Shown here piece after piece: positions 12,601 through 23,777 of a DNA stretch of 64,000 bases. Below the pieces are notes generated by a model. The model was not told where the DNA came from. It saw nothing but the letters and a program-made list of their open reading frames with translations, and ran no database searches. How positions within the stretch are numbered: the first letter of the stretch is position 1; every line of letters begins with the position of its first letter. Source of the stretch: Phaseolus vulgaris (Eukaryota; Streptophyta; Magnoliopsida; Fabales; Fabaceae). The stretch is from contig NC_023751.2 of the NCBI RefSeq assembly GCF_000499845.2, positions 7,157,835 through 7,221,834 on the forward strand, given 5' to 3'. The position numbers were made by a program, and so were the translations under genes.

Positions 12601-12836
12601 TCAACCCAATAATCACACGTTTCTTTTACCTATTTATGGCTTAAAATCTCCCAATAAACAAGTTAGACAGAGAAGCCAGGACGAGGAAGAAAGAGAGAAG
12701 AAGAGAGAACTTAAAAAAAGAAAAAGGTAACATATTCTGTTTGGTTTTCTTCAAAACAGAAAGAAAGTAAAGAGAAGTTATGAGATGAGATGAGATGGTT
12801 AAAACTGGTGTGTGAAAGCAGTTTAAGGTTGTAGAG

Positions 12837-15800
12837 ATGAGAGGTGGCGGTGGATGCAGCATAGTGTGGTTCAGAAGAGATCTGAGGGTAGAGGACAACC
12901 CTGCACTGACGGCAGGAGTAAGAGCTGGTGCTGTGGTTGCAGTTTTCATCTGGGCACCTGAAGAAGAAGGGCAGTACTACCCCGGCAGAGTCTCCAGGTG
13001 GTGGCTCAAACAAAGCTTGGCTCATCTTGATTCTTCTCTCAGGAATCTTGGCACTCGTCTCATCACTAAGCGATCCACTGATACTGTTTCTTCTCTCCTC
13101 GAGGTTCTTAAGTTCACTGGAGCTACTCAACTCTATTTTAATCATTTATATGGTCAGTTTCCCGTTCCCTCTCCTTCTCTCACTGCCTTTTTTTTCTGGA
13201 TCATTTTACTGTTTCTTTTCTGCCCCAGTATTTTATAGCATTCTACTTTTTGTTTTATTTCAACACTTGTCATCCCTGCAAATAGAATGAATGTCCAGAT
13301 TCTGGGAAGTTTGCTAGTCATTTTGTATTGTAGGAACCTATATTACATCAATTGGGATAAATTCTATCGGGTAGAATTGTACAGAACAGGACATCACCGT
13401 TTTTTCAACTGATTTGTTTGCCCCACTTACATGGCTGTCTCTAATTAGTCATCCGTACAGATTACGTTGTCATTTCTATATATTCATCTTTTGGATTTTG
13501 TTTGTCTTCCGGGAAGACAAAAGAGAATTGTATAATTAATTCTTATGAACAGTACAAGCTTCTTATACATATATGTAGAGTACACATTACATGAGATATA
13601 ATCCATAACCTTCTAACCCATAACCAACTGTTGTATTAATACATTATTTTTAACCTCCCTAAAGTCATGGTTGGTTATTTTTGTTAAACATTACCATGGA
13701 TGAAATGAAGATCAGGTTTGAAATGCTTTGATCTAGAGTGTAATATGATATTAGTAACAAGCAAAACAACACTCATATTATTAGAGTAGATTTTTAGAGT
13801 AGAGGATGAAATACATATTTCAGTAAAAAGTAAGGAGAGTCATTTGATTTTAACAAGAGTCGCATCAATACTCCTATATTTCGTCTCAGTGTTGTTGTAG
13901 GATATCACCTTCTACTTATGAGAAGACTAAGAGACAAGATTGGATCCAAAACAAATACAATAACCAATAGTGGTCTTGTGATCATCAACATCAAAACCGC
14001 CAATTAGCATCGCTAAAGACAAGAATATGAAAATGTTTGATGAATGAGAATACCATGATCTATGGGTCAAGATAATGTAAAATATGTTTTACAGGTTTTT
14101 TATGATGTCCCTAGAAGCAATGCATGTATTGACAAACCTTAGAGACAACATAGGCAAGTTCTGGTCACGTGATCAAGATATATTGTAAAGCTTTTACGAC
14201 AGAATGATAGACGGTGGGGTATAAAACAACAGTAGAGACATCTTGAGCAAGATGAAGGAATGAAATCATCGAAGTTGGTTGAGGCTTGTAATCCAACATG
14301 TTTGTGTGAGCTAAAAGATCTTTGATATACCGAGATTGATACAAGTGAATGTATCCATCTTTTGTCCAATAAACTTCAACACCAAAGAAATAATGCAAAG
14401 TCCCTAAATCTTTCAAGGCAAAAGAATTACATATTATGGATATAAAATAACTGATAGCATGAGACAAAGTAGTTGTGATGATTATATCATCAACGTAAAG
14501 AGGATAAAAAGAATAAACAAATCACATAATTTGACAAAGAGAGAGGAGTCCGTCTTTGTAGACCTAAAGCTCATGTCTTGCAAGGTGTAACTCAATTTTT
14601 GGTACCAAGATCGTGGCACCTTCTTAAGCCCATAGATAACTTTTTGTAGTTTGCAAATAATATTAGAATTACCTTAAACAAACTCAGGTGGTTTTTGCAT
14701 ACAAATTGTGTCCTCTAAATCACCATATAGAAAACACATTATCAATATCAATTTGTTTAATTAGCCAACAAGATGAAATATGAAGAGTTAAAATTATATG
14801 AATGGTAGTAGACTTAACTATTGAAAGTTTCACTATAATCAAAACCTTATGTCTGATTGAATCCTTTGGCAACCAACCTGGCTTTGTGCCTTTGAAAACT
14901 TTCATCGACACTAAAATTGTTTTTAAACACGCATATTAACCTAACATAGTTGCACCTGAGGAAAGAGGAGCAAGCGTCCAAGTATGATTTTTAAGAAAAG
15001 TGTTGCATAACTTTATATCAGTCAGGTGAAGATAACGCTTGCTTAACAAAAATTGGTTCAAGAAGAGCAAAGGGAGTAAGTAATGTATAAAGTTTTGGTT
15101 TAAAACACTAGCCTTGGCTCTAGTAGTGAGAGTTTCATTAGGAGCATTAATGGTGTTATTAGTACCGAGGAAATTATATAATAGAATAGGGACTATGATC
15201 AATGTTAAATTATTATGGAAAGATATATTAATAAGGATTATGATTAGATATAGATTTAATGACAAACAGGAGATAAGAGTTAGTGGATGACAAAGCATTT
15301 GTAGAACTAGTATAGCAAAAAGAATAATGTGGATCTGAGTGAGAAAAAAACATCTTCATTAAATATAAAATGACATAAGACATAAATTTTACCCATAGGA
15401 GACAAACATATGTATCATTTGCTATGGAAACTATAACCAAGAAACAAACAACTAGTAAAATGAAAATCTAGCTTATAACGATTGTAAGGAAGCAAAAGGG
15501 GATAACAAGCGCACCAAAACACTTTAAATCTTGTATAGTCAAGTTTGGAATGAAAAACATTTCAAACGAATTAGAGTTATTCAATAAAGGTGTAATGTGC
15601 AGCAATAATAAAAGTTTCAACCCAAAATTTAATAGGTAAAGATGGACCAGCAAGAAGAGTTAAACTCATCTCAATTATATGCCTATGTTTCCACTCAATA
15701 GCACCATGTTTTTCATGTATGAGTACATGTTAAACAATGACATATACCATTGTCATTAGGATAAGATTTTGAGGCTAGAAATTCCCTTTCGTTGTCGGGT

Positions 15801-18800
15801 TGAATACTTAGAAGTTTATGTCCAATTTGCTTTTCAGAAAAGTTTTAAAACGCATAAAGCCAACAACAACTTGAGACTTAGTATGAAGCAAGAAAGCCCA
15901 AGTATATTTAGAGAAAATATCCAAAAAATAAATATAATATCTAGCATCATTTGAGGCAGACATAGGACAGGGTTTCCAAACATCAATATAGACAAGTTGT
16001 AAAGGTGAAGTATACACAATTGTAGAAGATAGAAAATGAAACATGAGATTTTTCTTTAGCACAAGAATTACAAAATAATTTTTGTTTGATACATTGTTTA
16101 AATTTTTTCTTCACAATTTGAAAAGAAAAGTGACCAGGTCCAGAATGCCAAAGATTAAAATTTGGGAAACATGACACTAAATAAGTATTATTAGCAGAAA
16201 AACCAATAGAACGTTGAAACGCAGGGAAACATACAACCCATCCTTAATATTTCCTTGAAGAAAAATCTGCTTAGTGGCCTAATTTTTAACATAACAACAG
16301 TTTGGATAAAATTCAAAAATACAGATTATTATCTTTAGCAAAGTTTGAAACATTGATAAGATCTTTTTTAATTTCAGGAACATGCAACAAATGATTCAAA
16401 TAAAAGGCAATGTTCGTGTATGGTATGGTAAAGCATGCATTTTGATTGACATACCTGAGCCATTACCTATTTTAATTGTGACATTGCCATGATAAGATGT
16501 TTTTTGTGAAAAAGGCATTAAGATCATTTGTAATATGATGAAATGCTCCACTATCTGAATATCAAAGCAGATCATTCACAGTGGAAGGTGCACTCAGAAT
16601 AAACTGGTCATGATCCTCGTTAAATGTAGATGAGAATTGGAAAAAGTTAGCATGGGTATTAAATGAAGTATTCTGCTCATACCCGTGCCAACAATTAATG
16701 GTTGTATGACTACACTTTTCACACATTTTACATTGCTATTTTTTATTTTGCCCAAGAATCACGAGTATTATTCTTGGAACCAGAAAAATGCATGACGCTT
16801 TGATGTATGGTAGTTGATATGTTTCACCTTCTTGCCTTTTGTCTTTGTTTGAGAGACATAAATTTATTAAAATTTGAGAAGTTTCAAGACCCACCATCTT
16901 GGTGAGGATAAGAGTTGACATCGATGCAAGAAGTCAAGCGACTATGAGTTGTTCTTCTTGTTCATGAAGAAAAAAATCAAGATTGATATTGTTGGCATGA
17001 GAACTTTCATCATTCTTGAACCTTTGAAAGATTAGGGGGTTATTCAAGAAAATAGAAAGCTGGAGACCACGATTTGGTCGCAAGAATCCGTTGTTACTAG
17101 ATGAGAAAATTGTCATCATTTAGATTAAGGGTGATGTGCATGATGAAGATGTTAAAGATTAAGAAAAAACTTTATGATTGAGCATGGTGAAGGAAGAAAA
17201 AGCCATTAGTGACCTTAATACTATGCAAAATATGACAAAACCAAAAAAGAGAAAAGAGAGTTGTATCATTGACTGTTATAGATAGTACAAGCTTACAATA
17301 TATATATATATATACACGTCTAATTCATAACCATAACCATTTAACCTATAACCAACAACCATATTCATATATACATTATTCTTAATAGCCTCATGAGAAT
17401 ATAAAATACACAGTTAAATGGTTTATTTATACTTCATGATGACATTTTTACTCCCTTTAATTCTTGTGAAATGTTTGTGTTTTGGTATGTTACAGATCCC
17501 CTGTCACTTGTAAAGGATCACCGAGTAAAAGAGGTTCTAAATGCTAAGGGCATAACAGTACGTTCCTTCAACGCAGATTTACTATATGAACCATGGGATG
17601 TGAATGATGTCCATGCTCGACCATTCACAACTTTTGCTGCTTTCTGGGACAGATGTCTTAACATGCCTTATGACCCCGACTCTCCTCTTCTTCCACCTAA
17701 AAGGATAATTCCAGGTCTACTTCTATTCATTCACTTCCTTTCGTCTTAGATTTTGTTGAATCTGTGCTCATATGAATCTGGGTTGATTGAGAATTATACT
17801 GCATTATCATTGTGAGTGACTTCAATGGTGTTCTACTATGTAACCATGATGGTGGAAATAAGATTTACCAATTTTCCACCAAAGATGCTATAATAACATG
17901 TTTGTGGTAGATGAGGTGGACAATATATAGAGGGCTTTGTGAGTCAGGTTCTATGTTCTATTGAATGTTCTAATAAGAATTAAACTCAAATTCATAATTT
18001 TTTTTTTCACTACAAGAAAATCATGAAAGACAAACTAAACTAATTTTAGAAACAAAAAATAATTAATTGTAACTAAATTAAAAATTATTGTAGAGACTAA
18101 AAAAAATTATTTTTAAATTATTTTTTTATCATTGTTAAATGGTTTCTAAATTGATATTTAATTAACAACCAAAGTTTTTCTACCAAATTTAGAATCTAAA
18201 TAATTGGTAGTTAAAACTTTGGTTGCTAATTAGATACCAATTTAGAAACTATTTAACAATAATAGAAATTAATTTATAAACCAATTTTTTTTTAATTTCT
18301 AAAATGGTCTCTAATTTAGTCACTATAACAACTAATTATTTTTTTGTTTCTAAAATTAGTTTCTATTAAAATCATGTAATGTTTGTAAAAGGAAGGTATA
18401 ACAAAAGAAAATTAATTTATTTAAAGAAACAAATTATGGACAATAAAATAGAATACATAAGTTTGTTTTTTTATAAATAAAGGACGGATGTGAAATACAA
18501 GTAGGTATTGGTAACTAACACTATATCCCTCTAGTGAATAATTGTTGCACCATATAATATAATGATGTATATTAAATATTTGGCTAATGTTATCTAATGT
18601 TATATTGGTGATGGTATTTACAAGAGTCAAAGGTGGGTTGAATTGAAAAAATCAAGGCCGAAAGTGTTTTTAGAACAACAATAATTTGAATTCATATAAA
18701 GACGAAATAATTTTTCTCTAAGTCGAGGTTCTATCTATTATCCACGAAAGTATATGTTAAGGATTAACCCAATATTACAAAGAAATACGTGTTAGTTCTC

Positions 18801-21234
18801 CTTACCCATCCATCCTTTCTAAATAAAAATCTACACCATGAGATCTTTCATATTTGTGTGAGTATTCATGAATAATACAGCACAAATATCGTGGTACCTG
18901 CTCCCATTACCTTACCAAACAGGTTATAAAACATACATTCCTTTAAATTTTGAGCATGTTTTATTTAATTATCTATTTTCCATTTGTTACAAATTTTACT
19001 AACAGTTACATGCAATGCAGATATAGATATTTCCCCCCTACCTACTCTCAACATTGACTTTGGTCAATCTTTATCATAAGAGTGAAAAGTTTTCCAGTGT
19101 AGCCCACAATCTGTAACAGGGGGTTGCATTTTAGATGCACAAATTTATCGTTAACTTTTCATTTTAGCCTAAGCAAATAATGAGCTTTCAAAGATCACTG
19201 ACTAAAAACAGAAAAATGGATTTGAAGAGTTCAATTTTTGCTTCTGATGTCAAAATTCCCCTAGTCTGCAACATGTAGGAGGTATTGTGATGAAGCTTTA
19301 ATGATTTTTGGTTATTGAGAACTCTTGGCCTCTTTCAGGTGATGTGTCGAGATGCCCTAGTGATAGATTGGTGTTTGAAGATGAATCAGAGAAGGCAAGC
19401 AATGCACTTCTTGCTAGAGCATGGTCACCAGGGTGGAGCAATGCTAACAAGGCATTGACAGCCTTCATAAATGGTCCACTGATAGAGTACTCAACAAATT
19501 GCAGGAAGGCTGACAGTGCCACTACCTCACTTCTCTCACCCCATTTGCATTTTGGTGAGTTGAGTGTCAAGAAGGTCTTCCATCTTGTCCGCATCAAACA
19601 ACTTTTGTGGGCCAACGAAGGAAACAAGGCCAGTGAAGAGAGTGTGAACTTGTTCCTTAAATCTATTGGTCTTAGAGAATATTCGAGGTACATTAGTTTC
19701 CACCACCCCTACAGTCATGAAAGGCCTCTTCTAGGCCACCTTAAGTTCTTTCCTTGGGTTGTAAATGAGGCTTATTTTAAGGCATGGAGACAGGGCAGAA
19801 CTGGGTACCCTTTAGTGGATGCAGGGATGAGGGAGTTGTGGGCTACTGGTTGGCTGCATGATCGCATACGTGTTGTAGTTTCCAGTTTTTTTGTGAAAGT
19901 TCTGCAGCTTCCTTGGAGATGGGGAATGAAATATTTCTGGGACACCCTTTTGGATGCAGATCTTGAGAGTGATGCTCTTGGTTGGCAGTACATAACTGGT
20001 ACACTCCCTGATGGTCGTGAATTTGACCGAATCGATCATCCACAGGTGTTGTGTTACTTTTGTGTCAAAGCTACGTAATTGATCTTTCTTCCGTGACCTT
20101 TTGGATTTATGATAATATGTGCCTGTAACATTTTACCCCGTCTCCTTTTACTTCCTCTCAACTTCTCCCTGTTGAAATATTCATTCACTCTTTTTACTTG
20201 TGAATTTGTTCTGCTATATGACCCATCATAAGTTCACAACTCTTACAAAAAAAAAGTTCAGATTTTTTTTCTTACAGATTTAATTTTGTTTGGATTGATC
20301 CGTGTATAGAATCAATAGGATTGAATTCTGAGTTTGTGGTTGTTATTGGTAACATTGGTTTTTAGTATGTCCCGTTGTCAGCAATTTGGATGCTGAAAAT
20401 TGATAGAGTTTCTGGTAATAGATGCACTCATTTAGTTGTTGGATTTTGTAGTTTGAGGGCTATAAATTCGACCCCAATGGAGAATATGTGCGACGCTGGC
20501 TTCCAGAACTTGCAAGATTACCTACTGAGTGGATACATCATCCTTGGAATGCACCAGAATCAGTGCTCCAAGCTGCTGGAATTGAGCTAGGATCCAACTA
20601 TCCTCTTCCAATTGTGGGAATAGATGCAGCAAAAACTAGATTACAAGAGGCATTATCAGAAATGTGGCAACTAGAGGCTACTTCAAGAGCTGAAGTGGAA
20701 AATGGAACTGAGGAAGGACTTGGAGAATCCTCTGAATCAATTCCTGCTGCTTTTGCGCAAGACACGCAAATGGAGGAAACTCATGAACCTGTTAGGAACA
20801 ATCCCCTTCCTGTTGCTCGAAGCTTCCTGGATCAGATGGTTCCAAGCATCACTTCCACCCTGCTGAGAGTAGAAGACGAAGAAACTACTTCTGATCTTCG
20901 AAACTCAGCAGAAGAGAGCAGCGCAGCTGAAGTGCCAATAAATGTAAATGCACAACAGAATGCAGGAGGAGTTACATGGAACGAACGGATCTTGCAGAGT
21001 GCTCATAGGAATACACAAGTACAATACAATACTACAATGGAGCTAAGAAACGTAGCTGAAGATTCTGCCGTAGAATCTTCAAGTGGTACCAGGAGAGAAC
21101 GGGATGGAGGTTCAGTTCCAGTATGGTCTCCCCCTGCTTCCAGTGACTCAGAACAATTTGTAGGAGATGAAAATGGTATTACAAACCTCTTCCTTGCAAA
21201 GGCATCCTCGGTCTCACCAATTACTGAATTGTAA
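12837..21234 (+). CDS. CRY1: Cryptochrome 1 blue-light receptor, 4 exons
   Basis: Exons 12837-13152, 17496-17714, 19339-20045 and 20452-21234 join in phase at GT/AG sites to give 674 aa. CRY1 is a flavoprotein that binds FAD and controls photomorphogenesis, acting in nucleus and cytoplasm. The photolyase-homology region (about 1-490) is intact: SIVWFRRDLRVEDNPAL start, WAPEEEGQYYPGRVSRWWL, SPHLHFGE, and DADLESDALGWQY, which holds the proton-donor Asp and a triad Trp. The C-terminal DAS region is present: DQMVP at about 541-545, an acidic stretch, then SAVESSSGTRRERDGG and VPVWSPP. Start chosen at the ATG giving the family N-terminus. Oddity: after DENGI (about 21180) the frame departs from the family and stops at 21232-21234. 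The next frame reads HPRSHQLLNCKQLPQTG and stops at 21254-21256, matching the usual CRY1 end; length would be 681 aa. Introns are 4.3, 1.6 and 0.4 kb; the first two hold transposons. Confidence 0.95.
13500..17395 (-). mobile_element. Decayed Ty1/copia element in CRY1 intron 1, antisense
   Basis: Minus-strand fragments appear in copia order from right to left. A gag-like start lies near 17119-16934. A GAG-pre-integrase-like piece with a Cys pair (LWHSGPGHFS, FCNSCAKEKSH) is at 16177-15983. Integrase core follows (IDVWKPCPMSAS, YYIYFLDIFSKYTW) at 16062-15808. Reverse transcriptase is last, with the catalytic YVDD at 14486-14497, then FALKDLGTLHYFFGVEVYW. Similar end repeats lie at about 13513-13675 and 17245-17393, sharing AGTACAAGCTT and CCTATAACCAACA-like blocks; these are degenerate LTRs. 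A weak primer-site match is at 17214-17226. Several frameshifts and stops make it non-autonomous. Edges are approximate; a GAGAAT at both 13523-13528 and 17395-17400 is a possible but unproven target duplication. Confidence 0.8.
18008..18381. mobile_element. CACTA-end MITE, family A, copy 2 (CRY1 intron 2)
   Basis: Starts CACTACAAGAAAATCAT; the right end (ATCATGTAATG) is decayed. TTT flanks both sides (18005-18007, 18382-18384), a 3-bp duplication. The interior is self-complementary: GATATTTAATTAACAACCAAAGTTTT near 18152 pairs with AACTTTGGTTGCTAATTAGATACC near 18208. The element lies wholly inside CRY1 intron 2 (17715-19338). Confidence 0.8.
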
Positions 21235-21480
21235 GCAGCTACCTCAGACCGGGTAAGATTTCAAAAAACCCATGAAAGCATTGATGACTTTTTATATATA
21301 CTATTACTGCCTATTCCGAACATTTAAGAAACATCTAATGAATCCTCAATGTTATGCTTCAAGTTTATGTTCAATATGTTCAGTGTTTAATGATTATGTT
21401 ATGATCCCTTTTCATTTTTGTTGACTCCTTGTTATCTTATTAAATTTTGATCACAGGTATTTCATATCTAAAGCAATTAG
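21235..21480 (+). other. CRY1 3' region with possible UTR intron
   Basis: A donor-like GGGTAAGA at 21251-21258 overlaps the TAA (21254-21256) that would end the family-typical reading frame. An acceptor-like TTTTGATCACAG ends at about 21459. An intron here in the 3' UTR is plausible but unproven. Confidence 0.3.
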
Positions 21481-23362
21481 ACTAGAAGAAGGATAATGCA
21501 CTATCACCTTTACTTTGAGATAAAGTGGGATGTTGAAGCCGCATTAGACATACATGTGTTAATTTCCGACTCCTTTTACCACCGGCTGACCTCCAATGTG
21601 TAGGAGATTTCAATTCATGCACAGTTCATCTGCATTTTCTTTGCTTTCTTGTACAATATTTGCTACTTGCTGTATGGTATAGTTTGTGTTGTTAGGGAGA
21701 AAGAGCCACCATAGGATCTTTGGTCTAATAATAAACTCAGATTTGTGCTTTCAGTTAAGGCAGATATATTAGTTATGATACGAGCTTTATTTACATTTTC
21801 TCTGCCCTACATCTATGCTAACCACTATAAAGTGCACCTCATCTTCTTCTCACATTTCTGAATCTTCTGCAGCATATTAATCTACACTGCTATAACACTT
21901 TCTATTTTGTTTTAGTAATTCATGTAATCATGGACATTATATTTTGACGGGTCACAGAGACAAATCATTGTGCTGTCTCCAGCTTTATCTGTTTTGAGTA
22001 CCTAAGAGTTTGCGAATTTGGTTCTTCTTTTTTATGATAAAGAATTTGGTTCTTCTTTTAATGATAAAGAATTTGGTTCCTGATTTGTATACAAAGTGTA
22101 AATCGCCATAAAGTATATGCACACTGTTGCAACTGCGAAGCCAGGAAAATTAATTATTTGTACCCTTAACAAAAGCTTGCAATTTTCATTTGCTGTGTGT
22201 TAAGAGTGCTAAGATGATAATCATCACAATATGACTGTGGAGACACTTTATTTAATCACCAATGATGACTTTAAACAGAACAAAAATGTTCATTCAGGCT
22301 ACAGTCATGTCTTTGCTTTATATTTTTTTCAATTGGGGAAGATGCCATTATACTTCCCTTTTCACACAAAAAAGTGTAAGGTAAAATCTATACCATGAAT
22401 TGCTTTATAAAGTACAATTTATAGCATGAAACTTTTACTTTTTATTTAAATTTTAGAATTTTTTATTTTTTATTTTTACATTTTTTTTACATATATTTTT
22501 TCTTTTGGAGATTTATTTTAAAATTTACCTCTATAACCAACCAAAATAAATTCCTGCCCAACATGTTAAACAACTCTTTTTTTTTCTTCGGTGTTTGTAT
22601 TTTTAATAGTTTTTTTAAAAGTAGTTTAAAATGATAATATATTACAATTTAAATTGTTGATTATAAATTGAAAATATAAAATATATGTCACAAATTATTG
22701 TAAATTTAATTAAATATAAAAAAGGATTACTTATCCTATATAATAAATAAACTAAAAGACTAGTATATGTTAATTAAATTATTGCTCCAAAAGGCTTAAA
22801 GTTATTCAACCGAGTTAATTGAGCCAAGAGATCTTATCTTCTTCTGTTTGGATTAAAAAAAAAACATAATTATAAGATGTATGTTTGTCATTCACTTGTT
22901 TCCAGTTGAATATCAACCTATCATATCATTGAAGAACATATTTTGCTTAAAAAAAAAAGTGTGCAATGGTATTTTTTTCTTAACAATAGATTTCGATGTT
23001 GTTGGATTCCATATTATTTGAAACATATGATGGATGGAAACCTAATGCTACATTTTTTATTCATAATTTTATAACAACTGATTGTTTTAAAGAGTTTTTT
23101 TAAGGTCCATTAGATAAGTGAGAAAAGTTTTGTAATTCCATTCGGCAAGGCCTTCCAAAGCAACTAAAAAAAGGCAAACCAAGAAAGTCATTGAGACGTG
23201 TTGACATTTTCTCCAATAATAATCTCTTCAAATTTGCTTTTAGAAGCTTATTGACAATGAAAGGGCGTATAGTATCAGAGGTCAAAATTATAAATTCTGC
23301 ATTATTAAAATTTGTAAAGATATTCTCTAAAATCTAAAGATAATGATAGTGATTCGTTATTT
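21481..23362. other. CRY1 downstream intergenic DNA
   Basis: The first few hundred bases are probably 3' UTR. A small direct repeat of GAATTTGGTTCTTCTTTT + ATGATAAA lies at 22014, 22042 and 22069 (27-28 bp spacing). The rest is AT-rich with no gene. Confidence 0.5.
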
Positions 23363-23558
23363 CATTAAAAGAAAATTATTAAATAAAAATAAATTTTAAA
23401 AATAAAAAATATTATTTATCTTTTAAATTATTTATTAATAATAGAAACTATATACTAATAATTTTATTAATTCCTAAAATAATATCTAATTTAATTAATA
23501 TAACAACTAATTTTTTTGTCTCTAAAATTGATTTTAATTTAATGATTTTCTAGTAGTA
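23363..23558. mobile_element. CACTA-end MITE, family A, copy 3 (short, 196 bp)
   Basis: Left end CATTAAAAGAAAATTATTAAATA; right end TTAATGATTTTCTAGTAGTA. TTT on both sides (23360-23362 and 23559-23561) is the 3-bp duplication. It lacks the middle third of longer copies, so it is a deletion derivative. Confidence 0.7.
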
Positions 23559-23777
23559 TTTATTTATTGAACGTGAATCTTATATCATTTTATTTAATAT
23601 TTTTATATAACATTACAAGCAGATCATTAAATAGAAACTAAGTTTAGAGACCAACATAACTAGTTACTGTATTAACTAAAATAAAGATCATTTTATAAAC
23701 TAAAAAAATGATTGGTATCTAAAGTAATTTTTATTATTAAAAAAAATTAGAGTAATTTATACATTGGTATTTAACCA

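Noticed and set aside
12188..12730. 180-codon open frame upstream of CRY1
   Set aside because: Composition looks like untranslated/promoter DNA (runs of Lys, Phe, Pro), and it overlaps the CRY1 5' region; no family match.
13523..17400. GAGAAT at both ends of the copia element as a target duplication
   Set aside because: It would place the LTR edge outside the TG/CA rule and the flanks are low-complexity purine tracts, so I did not use it to set boundaries.
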